64,000 nt of DNA. Source: Mesorhizobium sp. STM 4661 (GTDB lineage Bacteria > Pseudomonadota > Alphaproteobacteria > Rhizobiales > Rhizobiaceae). The translations under genes were made by a program, and so were the position numbers. The stretch covers positions 43,789-107,788 of the forward strand of contig NZ_CAAF010000021.1 of assembly GCF_000359125.1 (NCBI RefSeq), given 5' to 3'. Below, piece after piece: positions 24,189 to 32,936 of this stretch (position 1 is its first letter; the number at the start of each line of letters is the position of its first letter). The notes beneath the pieces were generated by a model. The model was given only the letters and a program-made list of their open reading frames with translations, was not told where the DNA came from and ran no database searches.

Positions 24189-25247
24189 ATGACCGAAACC
24201 GACCTCGTTCCCGTCTTCGACGGTCACAACGACACTCTGCTCAGGCTCTATCAGTCGAAAGATGCGGATGTCGAAAAGCTCTTCATCGAGGGAACGCAAG
24301 GTGGCCATATCGACCTGCCGCGCGCGAAAAAGGGTGGATTTGCCGGCGGCATGTTCGCGATCTTCCCGCCGCCGGTCGAGAAGTCCCGGCGCAGCGCGGT
24401 TCCGCCGGCACCCAGCGATACCGAGCCTTTGCCGCCCGAGGTCCCCCACGCCGATGCGCTCGCCTCCACTGTCGCCATGGCCTCGATCCTGTTCAGGCTG
24501 GAACGCGCTTCGGCACTCACCGTCTGCCGGAGTGCCGGCGACGTGCGACATGCGATGGCGCAGGGTTCGATCGCGGCCGTGTTCCACATCGAGGGGGTCG
24601 AGGCGATCGACACCGAACTGACCATGCTCGACGTGTTGCACGCCGCCGGCCTGCGCTCGCTCGGCATCGTCTGGAGCCGCCCGAACGCTTTCGGTCACGG
24701 CGTGCCGTTCCGCTTTCCGTCGTCGCCCGACACCGGGCCCGGACTGACCGATGCCGGCAAGGCGCTGGTCGGAGCCTGCAACAAGCTCAAGATCATGGTC
24801 GACCTCTCCCACCTCAACGAAAAGGGGTTTCGCGACGTTGCCGAAATCAGCGACGCACCGCTGGTGGCGACCCATTCCAATGTCCACGCGATCTGCGGCC
24901 ACTCCCGCAACCTCACCGGATGGCAGCTCGGCGCGATCCGCGACTCCGGCGGCATGGTCGGCTTGAATTTCGCCACCGGGTTCCTGCGCGAAGATGGCAG
25001 GATGAATGCCGACACCAGCCTCGACATCATGGTGCGCCATGTCGATTCGCTGCTGCAGGCGCTGGGCGAGGACGGCGTCGGCCTGGGTTCGGATTTCGAT
25101 GGCGCCATGATCCCGGCCGCGATCGGCGATGTCACGGGATTGCCGAAGCTGCTCGACGCGTTCGCCGCGCGGGGCTTCGGGCGCGCGCTGATCGAGAAGA
25201 TCGCCTATCGCAACTGGGTCAGCATGCTGGAAAAGACGATCGGGTAG
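24189..25247 (+). CDS. Membrane-dipeptidase family (peptidase M19) hydrolase
   Basis: 352 residues of the renal-dipeptidase TIM barrel. The metal ligands HND in VFDGHNDTLL, the Glu in FHIEGVEAI, and the His in VDLSHLNEKG and ATHSNVHAICGHSRN are all present, with GLGSDFDG near the end. It hydrolyses dipeptides or related amide substrates with two zinc ions. The ATG at 24189 is chosen because the upstream extension from 24066 has no similarity; a clear ribosome site is lacking. A decayed repeat fragment lies in the gap before it. Confidence 0.85.
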   Translation: MTETDLVPVFDGHNDTLLRLYQSKDADVEKLFIEGTQGGHIDLPRAKKGGFAGGMFAIFPPPVEKSRRSAVPPAPSDTEPLPPEVPHADALASTVAMASILFRLERASALTVCRSAGDVRHAMAQGSIAAVFHIEGVEAIDTELTMLDVLHAAGLRSLGIVWSRPNAFGHGVPFRFPSSPDTGPGLTDAGKALVGACNKLKIMVDLSHLNEKGFRDVAEISDAPLVATHSNVHAICGHSRNLTGWQLGAIRDSGGMVGLNFATGFLREDGRMNADTSLDIMVRHVDSLLQALGEDGVGLGSDFDGAMIPAAIGDVTGLPKLLDAFAARGFGRALIEKIAYRNWVSMLEKTIG

Positions 25248-25264
25248 GGCACACCTGGGGCGAG

Positions 25265-25525
25265 TTATTCGAAACCCATGCGCTTCAGCCAGTCCTGGCC
25301 GATGCCGCGATCACGGGTGATCGGCAACGGATCCGTCGAATCCAGCCGGGCGCAGATGCGGTAGACTTCGAGCGTCTCGGCGCTCATTTCGCCGCGCTTG
25401 TAGAAGAACATCGCGGCGGCATAGCGCGTGCGGCCCGACCATTTTTCACCGAGCGGCGTGTTGACCAGTTCCCACTGCTCGGCGGCTTCACCATCGACGT
25501 CGTGCTTGTCGGTTTCGTCCGTCAT
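25265..25525 (-). CDS. Small conserved-looking protein coupled to the GcvT-like gene
   Basis: 86 residues, soluble and acidic at the N-terminus (MTDETDKHDVDGEAAEQWEL), with a Trp/Tyr-rich middle (GEKWSGRTRYAAAMFFYKRG) and ending QDWLKRMGFE. Its ATG lies two bases after the GcvT-like stop, so it is co-translated. I do not recognise a family. Position suggests a subunit or accessory factor of the amine-oxidation enzymes upstream. Confidence 0.7.
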   Translation of the reverse strand: MTDETDKHDVDGEAAEQWELVNTPLGEKWSGRTRYAAAMFFYKRGEMSAETLEVYRICARLDSTDPLPITRDRGIGQDWLKRMGFE

Positions 25526-25527
25526 AG

Positions 25528-26802
25528 TCAGAAATCCGCCGGCGGATTGGCGGTGCGGCGGTCGAGCTTGATGAAGGGCCGAGGCACCACCTTGGCTCGC
25601 TTCATCAGCTTCTGATACTGCAGCTCGCGCATGGCGTAGATCTCGACCCAGAGGTCGTCGACCATCGTATCGTCGAACGGCCGCGCCAGCGAGGCGATGG
25701 CGATGTTGCGCTTGGCCATTGGCGACCACATGGCGGCGCTGACCAACCCGACCTCCTGGCTCTTGCGATGATAGACGATGGCGTGTTCCGCCGGAATGTT
25801 GCCCTCGATCTCCAGCCCGACCAGCACATGGCGCAGCCTGTTCTTGACGCGGGCTTCAAGGATAGCGCGGCGGCCGTTGAAATGGCCCTTTTCCAGGTCG
25901 ATCATGAAGCCGAGCCCGATCTCGTCCGGCATGCGCAAGCGGTCGGCGCGGATGGCGTGCTCGGCGGTGACGAAGTCGGCATTGGCGACGATCAGCCCGG
26001 CTTCGAGCCGGGCGCGGTTGAGCGCGGTGTAGCCGACGGCGCGGATGCCGCGCAGTTCGCCCGCCGCCATCAGCCGGTCCCAGAGGCTGAGCGCCTGCTC
26101 AGCCGGCACGAACAGCTCGTAGCCGAGATCGCCGGTGAAGCCGGTGCGCGAGATAGTGACCTGGCCGATTCCCTGGGCGCCGCCATCATGCGGGAAGTCG
26201 GCGAGGTCAAATACCTTCAACTGTTCGACACCGGAAAAGCCGGCATCGCGCAGCACGGCAAAGGAAGTCGGACCCTGCAACGCCAGACCGGCGACGGCTT
26301 CGGTTTCTTCCTCGACAGTGACGTCAAAACCAATGGCGCCGTCGAGCAGCCAGGGCAAATGCCGCTCCTGAGAGCACAGCCGGAAGCGTGTCGGCGACAG
26401 CCGGAACAGCGTGCCGTCGTCGAGCACGAACCCCTCGTCGTCGCACCAGGCGGTGTAGTGGACGCGGCTGGACTTGAGCTTTGTCACGTCGCGCAAGGTG
26501 ACGCGGTTGAGGAAGGCTTCGGCGTCCTTTCCCTCGATCCGGTATTTCGTCATCGGCGAGATGTCGAACAGGGCGGCCTGGCTGCGAATGGCGAAATATT
26601 CGAGCTCCTCGTCCCACAGCGAATGCGGGGCGCGGTAACCGGCCCAATTGTACCAGTCGTTGGTCCTGGCCAGCGCATCGATGCGCGGCTGGAACGGCGT
26701 GCCGCGCCGCAGCGCGCGGAAATGGGATTGCGCTGCAATACGGGCCGAGATGATCGGGCTCGTCGTTGGCGCGCTGGATTTCTTTTTTATCGCCTGTGCC
26801 AT
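25528..26802 (-). CDS. GcvT-like aminomethyltransferase / folate-dependent demethylase
   Basis: 424 residues with the GCV_T folate-binding fold and C-terminal barrel. Visible are ALFDISPMTKYRIEGKDAEAFLNRV and the folate-site region RTGFTGDLGYELFVPAEQ, also found in dimethylglycine dehydrogenases and one-carbon demethylases. It has no FAD domain of its own, but two FAD proteins precede it in the operon. The likely role is transfer of a methyl or methylene group released from a methylated amine to tetrahydrofolate. It starts three bases after the flavoprotein stop. Confidence 0.85.
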   Translation of the reverse strand: MAQAIKKKSSAPTTSPIISARIAAQSHFRALRRGTPFQPRIDALARTNDWYNWAGYRAPHSLWDEELEYFAIRSQAALFDISPMTKYRIEGKDAEAFLNRVTLRDVTKLKSSRVHYTAWCDDEGFVLDDGTLFRLSPTRFRLCSQERHLPWLLDGAIGFDVTVEEETEAVAGLALQGPTSFAVLRDAGFSGVEQLKVFDLADFPHDGGAQGIGQVTISRTGFTGDLGYELFVPAEQALSLWDRLMAAGELRGIRAVGYTALNRARLEAGLIVANADFVTAEHAIRADRLRMPDEIGLGFMIDLEKGHFNGRRAILEARVKNRLRHVLVGLEIEGNIPAEHAIVYHRKSQEVGLVSAAMWSPMAKRNIAIASLARPFDDTMVDDLWVEIYAMRELQYQKLMKRAKVVPRPFIKLDRRTANPPADF

Positions 26803-26805
26803 GAC

Positions 26806-28371
26806 CTAGCCCTTCATCCCAATAATGCGCTTGGCGGCATTCAGCCCTGGCGCACCTGAAACGCCGCCGCCCGGATGCGAACCGGCGCCGGCGAGGAACA
26901 GCCCTTCGACCGGAGTGTCGTAGCCCGACCAGCCGGAGACGGGCCGCGACATCAGCATCTGGTCGGCCTGCAATTCGCCGTGGTGCCAATGACCGCCCGG
27001 CATCCGGTAGCGCGTTTCTATGTCGGCCGGCGTCAAAAGCTCGGCATGGAGCACGGTCTGGTCGATCCCGGGCGCATAGGTCTCGAGCTGAGCCATGATC
27101 GCTTCAAGAAATTTCGGCTTGCCCGCGCTCCAGCCCTCCTTCAGCGCATAGGGCGCGTACTGCACGACGGCTGACAGCACGCAAGCGCCCGTGGGGGCGA
27201 GCGACGGATCGGCGAGGCTGGGCAGCGTGATCTCCATCACCGGTTCAGGTGAGAACGCGCCGTATTTCGACGGATTGAAGGCGCGCTCGACATGATCGGG
27301 CGAAGGCGCGATGACCAGCCGGCCCTTGTGGCCGGCGGCATCGACGCCGCTGAATTCAGGTTGCCGGTCGAGCGCCAGATTGAGCTTCGCCGCATCACCC
27401 TTCATGCGGATATTTTTCACCTTGCGCACGAAGCCGGTGTCGATCTCGCGCGGTCCGACAAGGTCGAGGAACGTGGTCGCCGGATTGATGGCCGAGACGA
27501 TCGTTCTGGCGCGAATTTCCTCGCCACTGTCGAGCGTAACGCCAACGGCGCGGCCCTTCTCGACGATGATCTTCGCCACCGGCGTCGCCGCGCGGATGGT
27601 CGCGCCGGCCTTTTCCGCCGCCGAGCGGATGGCGATGACGACCGCGCCCATACCGCCTTTCGGCAATATCTGCACGCCGGCCGCGCCAGTGGTTTCGCCC
27701 GCCAGCCGATAATAGAGGCCGAGCAGCGAGGTCGGCGAACGCGGGCCGAGATGGCTGCCCAGCGTGGCATCGAAGGCGAGCAGGCCCTTCAGGCGATCGT
27801 CGGCAAGTTGTTCGTCGAGCAGGTCGGCGACATTCATCAACAGCACGCGCAGGAAATCGCGCATGTCTTCCTTGCCGAGTTTCTTCAAAGCCAGCGCGGT
27901 CTGGCCAAGTGCTGCCGTCTCGAGCAGCGACATGGCGCCGAGATTGGGCGGGCGGCGAGAGAGGAACGGTTTCAATATGCCGGCATAGCGCAGCAACTGA
28001 GCGCGCAACTCTTTCCAGGCAGATTGCTCTGACGGATTGGCGCCGGTCAGCACCTCGCCATAGGCGCCATGCAGGACAAGCGGCGGGCCGTTCGTCGACA
28101 GCGCCACTGATGGCACGAAATCGCCGCGCGCGAACTGCAGCCCGTGCTTCTCCAACTCCAACGTCTTCACCACATCGGGGTGCAGCCGGTTGAGCAGGTG
28201 GGCGACTGAGGAGACGCGAAAGCCGGGCGCGAATTCCTCGGTGCGCGCCGCGCCGCCGACGTCGCCGGCGGCTTCCAGCACCAGCACCTTGCGGCCGGCT
28301 TTCGCCAGCGTGGCGGCGGCGACGAGGCCGTTGTGGCCGCCGCCGATGACAACAACATCAAATGACGTCAT
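26806..28371 (-). CDS. Phytoene-dehydrogenase-like FAD oxidoreductase (1)
   Basis: 521 residues. The N-terminal dinucleotide fold VVIGGGHNGLVAAATLAKAG is followed by LEAAGDVGGAART, and the C-terminal FAD-binding end is LFLAGAGSHPGGGVSGAPG. It belongs to the CrtI/phytoene-dehydrogenase-related COG1233 group. There are no carotenoid genes here, so an amine or a small acid is the more likely substrate. It overlaps the paralogue upstream by 14 bases and precedes the GcvT-like gene. Confidence 0.85.
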   Translation of the reverse strand: MTSFDVVVIGGGHNGLVAAATLAKAGRKVLVLEAAGDVGGAARTEEFAPGFRVSSVAHLLNRLHPDVVKTLELEKHGLQFARGDFVPSVALSTNGPPLVLHGAYGEVLTGANPSEQSAWKELRAQLLRYAGILKPFLSRRPPNLGAMSLLETAALGQTALALKKLGKEDMRDFLRVLLMNVADLLDEQLADDRLKGLLAFDATLGSHLGPRSPTSLLGLYYRLAGETTGAAGVQILPKGGMGAVVIAIRSAAEKAGATIRAATPVAKIIVEKGRAVGVTLDSGEEIRARTIVSAINPATTFLDLVGPREIDTGFVRKVKNIRMKGDAAKLNLALDRQPEFSGVDAAGHKGRLVIAPSPDHVERAFNPSKYGAFSPEPVMEITLPSLADPSLAPTGACVLSAVVQYAPYALKEGWSAGKPKFLEAIMAQLETYAPGIDQTVLHAELLTPADIETRYRMPGGHWHHGELQADQMLMSRPVSGWSGYDTPVEGLFLAGAGSHPGGGVSGAPGLNAAKRIIGMKG

Positions 28372-29977
28372 GGGCCGGGCTCATATGCTGATTTGGCTTG
28401 GCGAGGTCGCGCAGGATTTCGGCCGCGGCATTGCGGCCAGGTGCGCCCATGACGCCGCCGCCGGGATGGGTGGAGGAGCCGCAGATATAGAGCCCGCCGA
28501 CCGGCGAACGGTACTGCGCGTAGCCCGGCACCGGGCGGTTGAACAAAAGCTGGTCGAAGGTCAGTTCGCCCTGGAAGATATTGCCTTCGGTGAGGCCAAC
28601 CTCGGCCTCGATCTCGCGCGGCGTGCGCACCTCCATGTGGACGATGCGATCGCGGAAGCCCGGCGAATACTCGGCGATCTGCGAAATCACGCTTTCGGCG
28701 AAACCATCGCGGTCGGCATCGGTCCATTCGCGGCCGTTCACCTTCGGCGGGGCGTATTGCACGAAGCAGCTCATGAAGTGCTTGCCCGGCGGCGCCATGG
28801 TCGGGTCGAGCGTCGTCGGGATCACCATGTCGAGGAAAGGATCCGCCGACCAGCGCCCGGCCTTCCAGTCGTCATAGGCGCGCTCCATGCGTTCCATCGA
28901 GTCGGTGAAGTGCATGTCGCCGCGATAGACCGGCGAATCCTTCGGCAACGCCGGGAATTCGGGCAGCGAATCGAGCGCGATGTTGACCTTGCCCGACGAG
29001 CCGCGGATCTTGAAGTTCCTGACCCGACGCAGGAAGATGTCCGGCAGTTCCTTTTCCTCGACCAGCTTGAGAAAGGTGCGCTTCACGTCGGCGTTGGAGA
29101 CGACGAGCCTGCCATAAATCTCCTCGCCGTCGGCCAGCACCACGCCTTTGGCCTTGCCGCGCTGGATCAGCACGTGGTCGACCTCGGCGCCGGTGCGGAT
29201 GGTGCCACCCGAGGCCTGGAAGGACGCGGCCAGCGCCTTGGTGACCGCGCCCATGCCGCCGCGCGCATAGCCCCAGGCGCCGACCGAGCCGTCGACCTCG
29301 CCCATATAGTGGTGCAGCAGCACATAGGCGGTGCCCGGCGACATCGGACCCAGCGCAGTGCCGATGATGCCCGACAGCGCGAAGTTCGCCTTGATGACGT
29401 CGGTCTCGAAATATTCGTCGAGGAAGTCCGAGATCGACATCGTCCAGAAGCGCAGCGTCAGCGCCATTTCCTCGGCCGACAGCCCGGCGAATTTCTTGCC
29501 GAGGTAAAGAAGCTCGCCGAGGTCGCGCGGCCGGAAACTGGTCGGGTCGGGCGCGGTGCGCATCAGCAGCGGCTGGATGAAGCGGCACTGCCGCGTCACG
29601 TCGCGGGAATAGCGGTCATAGGCTTCGGCGTCGCGCCTGGAAAAGCGGGCGAACTCACGCCGGTGGGCATCGTGGTCGCGGTAGTTGGCGAGGTAGTCGC
29701 CGTCGCGGGTGAACACCGCGCCGCCCTCGTAGGATATCACCTGCAGGCCGAAGCGCGGCAGTTCGAGGTCGCGCATGATCTCGGGGCGAAACAGCGAACA
29801 GACATAAGAGCAATTGGAATAGAGAAAGCCGGGCGTCAATTCCCTGCTGGTGGCGGCGCCGCCGACCCAGCCGTTCTTTTCGACGACCAGCACGTCGAGC
29901 CCGGCGCGCTGCAGGTAGCAGGCATTGACCAGACCATTGTGGCCACCGCCGATGACAATCGCATCCCAAGCCTTCAT
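28358..29977 (-). CDS. Phytoene-dehydrogenase-like FAD oxidoreductase (2)
   Basis: 539 residues and paralogous to the next gene downstream: AIVIGGGHNGLVNACYLQRAG and VEKNGWVGGAATSRELTPGF at the N-terminus, YICGSSTHPGGGVMGAPG at the C-terminus. It is first in the four-gene minus-strand operon. The 16-bp palindrome at 30078-30093 lies about 100 bases upstream. The two paralogues may form a heteromer or act in succession on one substrate. Confidence 0.85.
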   Translation of the reverse strand: MKAWDAIVIGGGHNGLVNACYLQRAGLDVLVVEKNGWVGGAATSRELTPGFLYSNCSYVCSLFRPEIMRDLELPRFGLQVISYEGGAVFTRDGDYLANYRDHDAHRREFARFSRRDAEAYDRYSRDVTRQCRFIQPLLMRTAPDPTSFRPRDLGELLYLGKKFAGLSAEEMALTLRFWTMSISDFLDEYFETDVIKANFALSGIIGTALGPMSPGTAYVLLHHYMGEVDGSVGAWGYARGGMGAVTKALAASFQASGGTIRTGAEVDHVLIQRGKAKGVVLADGEEIYGRLVVSNADVKRTFLKLVEEKELPDIFLRRVRNFKIRGSSGKVNIALDSLPEFPALPKDSPVYRGDMHFTDSMERMERAYDDWKAGRWSADPFLDMVIPTTLDPTMAPPGKHFMSCFVQYAPPKVNGREWTDADRDGFAESVISQIAEYSPGFRDRIVHMEVRTPREIEAEVGLTEGNIFQGELTFDQLLFNRPVPGYAQYRSPVGGLYICGSSTHPGGGVMGAPGRNAAAEILRDLAKPNQHMSPAHDVI

Positions 29978-30077
29978 TTGCGCGCAGCCTTCATCGCGAC
30001 CTGCTCTTCATTTTTGCGTGATCCGCTCGCCGGATGTGGGGAATTTGGCATGGCGACCGCCATTTTGTCCAGCCATT

Positions 30078-30093
30078 CTGAATGAATGTTCAA
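30078..30093. promoter_or_regulatory. BetI-like operator, copy 1
   Basis: Read on the minus strand: TTGAAC-ATTC-ATTCAG. It matches the cluster-wide pattern TTGAAY-N4-ATTCAR with one arm mismatch. It lies in the divergent region between the flavoprotein operon and the methyltransferase-regulator operon. Confidence 0.75.
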
Positions 30094-30177
30094 CAAATGA
30101 TGTTGCGTTTTCCCTGACATGCGCTAGGCTTTGCCAATATTCTCGAGTGGGTTTTCGAGGGTTGGGACCGAGGTCTG

Positions 30178-30972
30178 ATGATCGAAACGGCGGACGCCGA
30201 GCCGGAATATGACGACACCGCCATCCGCTTCCTCGAGGCGCTGTGGGGCGATGGTTATCTGTCGCCGGGCGGACCGGAGGAGGTCGACCGCGTGGTCGAG
30301 GGCCTGTCGCTCGAGGGCAGGACGGTCCTCGACATAGGCTGCGGCTCAGGCGGCATCACGCTGCATCTGGTCGAACGCCATGGTGCGGCCCACGCCACCG
30401 GTTTCGATGTCGAGCGGCCGGTAATCGAAACGGCCAGGCAAAGAGCGGCCGCACGCGGGCTTTCAGATCGCGCCAGCTTCGTCCAGGCACCGCCCGGGCC
30501 ATTGCCTTTCGCCGATGCTTCCTTCGATGTCGTCTTCTCCAAGGATGCGCTGCTGCATGTGCCCGACAAGGATGCGTTGTTCGCCGAGATCTTCCGCGTG
30601 CTGAAGCCGGGCGGCATCTTCGCCGCTTCGAACTGGATGATCTCGCATGACGGCGAACCATCGCCAGAGATGAAGGCCTATGTCGCCGCGGAAGGCCTGT
30701 CCTTCGCCATGGCGTCGCCGGCGCGCTATGCCCAAGCGATGCGCCGCGCAGGCTTTGCCGACGTCAGCGTGCGGGACCGCAATCCCTGGTACCGCGAGGT
30801 CGCACGGGAGGAATTCGCCCGCCTCAAAGGTCCGCTCTACGCCACGGTCGCGGCGGCAGTCGGGGCAGCCTATGTCGACAAGAACATACGAACCTGGGAA
30901 GCCATGCAGAAGGTGCTTGACAGCGGCGAGCACCGTCCCACTCATCTTCGCGGTCGAAAGCCGGTTGGATAG
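30178..30972 (+). CDS. SAM-dependent methyltransferase (class I, phosphoethanolamine-methyltransferase-like)
   Basis: 264 residues. Motif I is [15 protein letters not shown] (about 50-64), followed by FDVERPVIE and the acidic post-motifs [17 protein letters not shown] and [12 protein letters not shown]. The N-terminal stretch [16 protein letters not shown] resembles the start of phosphoethanolamine/amine N-methyltransferases. Presence of a methyltransferase next to demethylating enzymes is odd; it may act on a precursor or detoxify an intermediate. It is first in a five-gene plus-strand operon. Confidence 0.8.
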   Translation: MIETADAEPEYDDTAIRFLEALWGDGYLSPGGPEEVDRVVEGLSLEGRTVLDIGCGSGGITLHLVERHGAAHATGFDVERPVIETARQRAAARGLSDRASFVQAPPGPLPFADASFDVVFSKDALLHVPDKDALFAEIFRVLKPGGIFAASNWMISHDGEPSPEMKAYVAAEGLSFAMASPARYAQAMRRAGFADVSVRDRNPWYREVAREEFARLKGPLYATVAAAVGAAYVDKNIRTWEAMQKVLDSGEHRPTHLRGRKPVG

Positions 30973-30978
30973 CCGGCG

Positions 30979-31710
30979 ATGCTGGAGACCATCACACCCA
31001 TGAAGACAGCAGAGGCCAGGGAAGCCGTCCTTGAGTCAGCGCGGAAAAACGGGGAGTCTGCGCGGAAAAACGAGACCGAAAGACGCGGCCGCAAGGCATC
31101 GAAGGAGGTCCGGCAGCTTCAACTGATCGAGGCGACGATCGATTCGCTGGCCAGGCGCGGCTATTCGGAAACGACGATGGCCGATGTCGCCGACGGTGCC
31201 GGCCTGTCGCGCGGCATCGTCAATTTCCATTTCGAGAGCAAGGAGAAGCTGCTCGTCGCCACGTTGGCATACATGGCCGACGAATATGCCGCGCATTGGC
31301 GCGCGGCCCTCACCAGGGCCGGCGACGATCCCGCCCGCCAGTTGCAAACCCTGGTCGCCGCCGATTTCGATCGCTCGATCTGCAACAAGCGCAAGCTGGC
31401 CGCCTGGTGCGCCTTCTGGGGCGAGGCCAAGTCGCGTCCGACCTATCAGGCGCTGTGCGGGGCACGTGACGCCGCCTACCAGAAGATCTTCATCGACCTT
31501 TGCGCGACGCTCAGGGAGAGCGGCGGTTATGCCTATGAACCGCAGGTCATGGCATTGGCGCTGAGCGCCATGCTGGAGGGTCTGTGGCTGCGGCTGATGA
31601 TGGGCACCGAGGACGTCACCCGCGAAACCGCGCTGCAGGCGGCGAACGAATTCCTGTCGGCGGCATTTCCGAAACATTATCCATGGGCCAGCGGCCCCAA
31701 GAAGGCTTGA
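30979..31710 (+). CDS. BetI-like TetR-family transcriptional regulator
   Basis: 243 residues. The N-terminal TetR HTH (TMADVADGAGLSRGIVNFHF, about 70-90) is followed by a BetI-like ligand domain with LAAWCAFWGEAKSRPTY and ALSAMLEGLWLRLMMG. BetI proteins repress choline and betaine genes and release DNA on binding the quaternary amine. The N-terminal tail has a seven-residue tandem duplication (ESARKNG/ESARKNE). It begins six bases after the methyltransferase, at 30979 or possibly 31000. It is the natural candidate to bind the three palindromes of the cluster. Confidence 0.85.
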   Translation: MLETITPMKTAEAREAVLESARKNGESARKNETERRGRKASKEVRQLQLIEATIDSLARRGYSETTMADVADGAGLSRGIVNFHFESKEKLLVATLAYMADEYAAHWRAALTRAGDDPARQLQTLVAADFDRSICNKRKLAAWCAFWGEAKSRPTYQALCGARDAAYQKIFIDLCATLRESGGYAYEPQVMALALSAMLEGLWLRLMMGTEDVTRETALQAANEFLSAAFPKHYPWASGPKKA

Positions 31711-31740
31711 AGCAAAAAACCAAAAGAGGATGGAACAGCA

Positions 31741-32823
31741 ATGAAGACAATGACCCGACGCCTGACACTGACATTGGCGCTGACCGGCGCGCTGGCGGCT
31801 TCGGCCGCCGCGCTTGCGGTTGCCGCTGACAAGGACCTGATCATTTTCGACTGGTCCGGTTATGAGGACCCCAGCTTCCACCCGAAATATGTCGAGAAGA
31901 ATGGCGATTCGCCGACCTTTGCCTTCTTCGGTGACGAGGACGAGGCGTTCGAAAAAGTCCGCTCCGGCTTCAAGGCCGATCTTGGCCATCCCTGTTCGCA
32001 GAGCGTGGTGAAATGGCGAGAGGCCGGTCTGCTGCAGCCGCTCGACACTTCCAAGATCACTGGCTGGAAGGATCTCAATCCCGGCATCATGGCGATGAAG
32101 GATCTCGCCACCACGGCCGACGGCAAGGCCTGGTTCATGCCCTGGGACTGGGGCAATACGCAGCTCACCTACAATTCCGACAAGATAGACGCCAAGGACG
32201 TGCAGTCGCTGAAGGCCTTCGCCGATCCCAAGTTCAAGGGCAAGGTTTCGATCGGCGACAATGTCGACGACGCCTATGCGCTGGCCAGCCTTGCCATTGG
32301 GCTCAAGGACTGGACCAAGATGACGGACGACCAGTTCAAGCAGGCGTCCGACTTCCTGCGCGAGGTGCACAAGAATGTGCGCTCCTACTGGACCGATTCC
32401 ACTGACATCGTCCAGCTGTTCAGCGGCGGCGAGGTCGATCTCGCCTGGGCATGGAATGATGCGACAGTGCAATCGGTCGCCGCCGGCGTGCCGATCAAGG
32501 CCAAGAAGGATACCGACGAGGGCATTTCGACCTGGGTCTGCGGTTATGTGCTGTTCAAGGACGCGCCCGGCAATACCGACAAGGCCTATGATTATCTGAA
32601 CGCGATCAACGATCCGGAAGTCGCCAAGGTCCTGGTCAAGGACTGGGGCTACGGCCAGGCCAATGCCAAGGGCATGGAAGGTGTCGACCAGGCGGTATTG
32701 AAGGAGAAGGGCTACGACGACGTGCAGAAATTCGTCGACAAGACGCTGTTCCAGTCACCGGTGCCCCCCGAACTCAAGCTCAAGATGATCGCCGAATTCG
32801 AGAAGATCAAAGCCGGCTATTGA
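31741..32823 (+). CDS. PotD-like extracellular solute-binding protein (1)
   Basis: 360 residues. A signal peptide ends near AVA-AD. The mature protein starts DLIIFDWSGYEDPSFHPKY and belongs to the spermidine/putrescine-binding family (periplasmic, type II fold). It is highly similar along its length to the next gene (PCSQSVVKWREAG, WKDLNPGIMAMKDLATTAD shared). AAGAGGATGGAACAGCA precedes the ATG. It should deliver the amine to the PotABC-like subunits encoded at 35-38 kb. Confidence 0.88.
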   Translation: MKTMTRRLTLTLALTGALAASAAALAVAADKDLIIFDWSGYEDPSFHPKYVEKNGDSPTFAFFGDEDEAFEKVRSGFKADLGHPCSQSVVKWREAGLLQPLDTSKITGWKDLNPGIMAMKDLATTADGKAWFMPWDWGNTQLTYNSDKIDAKDVQSLKAFADPKFKGKVSIGDNVDDAYALASLAIGLKDWTKMTDDQFKQASDFLREVHKNVRSYWTDSTDIVQLFSGGEVDLAWAWNDATVQSVAAGVPIKAKKDTDEGISTWVCGYVLFKDAPGNTDKAYDYLNAINDPEVAKVLVKDWGYGQANAKGMEGVDQAVLKEKGYDDVQKFVDKTLFQSPVPPELKLKMIAEFEKIKAGY

Positions 32824-32936
32824 GCCCTGTTTGGCTGCCCCGTCCGCCTGCCAATATGGTGGGCGGACGGGCTCGCCAAAGCCTGGGAATTCTCCTAACC
32901 TCGCAGGAGTTGTTTGCGACGGGGGAATTTCCAGAC

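Noticed and set aside
28190..30085. 631-codon plus-strand frame opposite the two flavoproteins
   Set aside because: It is exactly antisense to two well-supported FAD enzymes, has Arg/His/Asp-rich composition typical of high-GC shadow frames, and has no ribosome site or recognisable domain.
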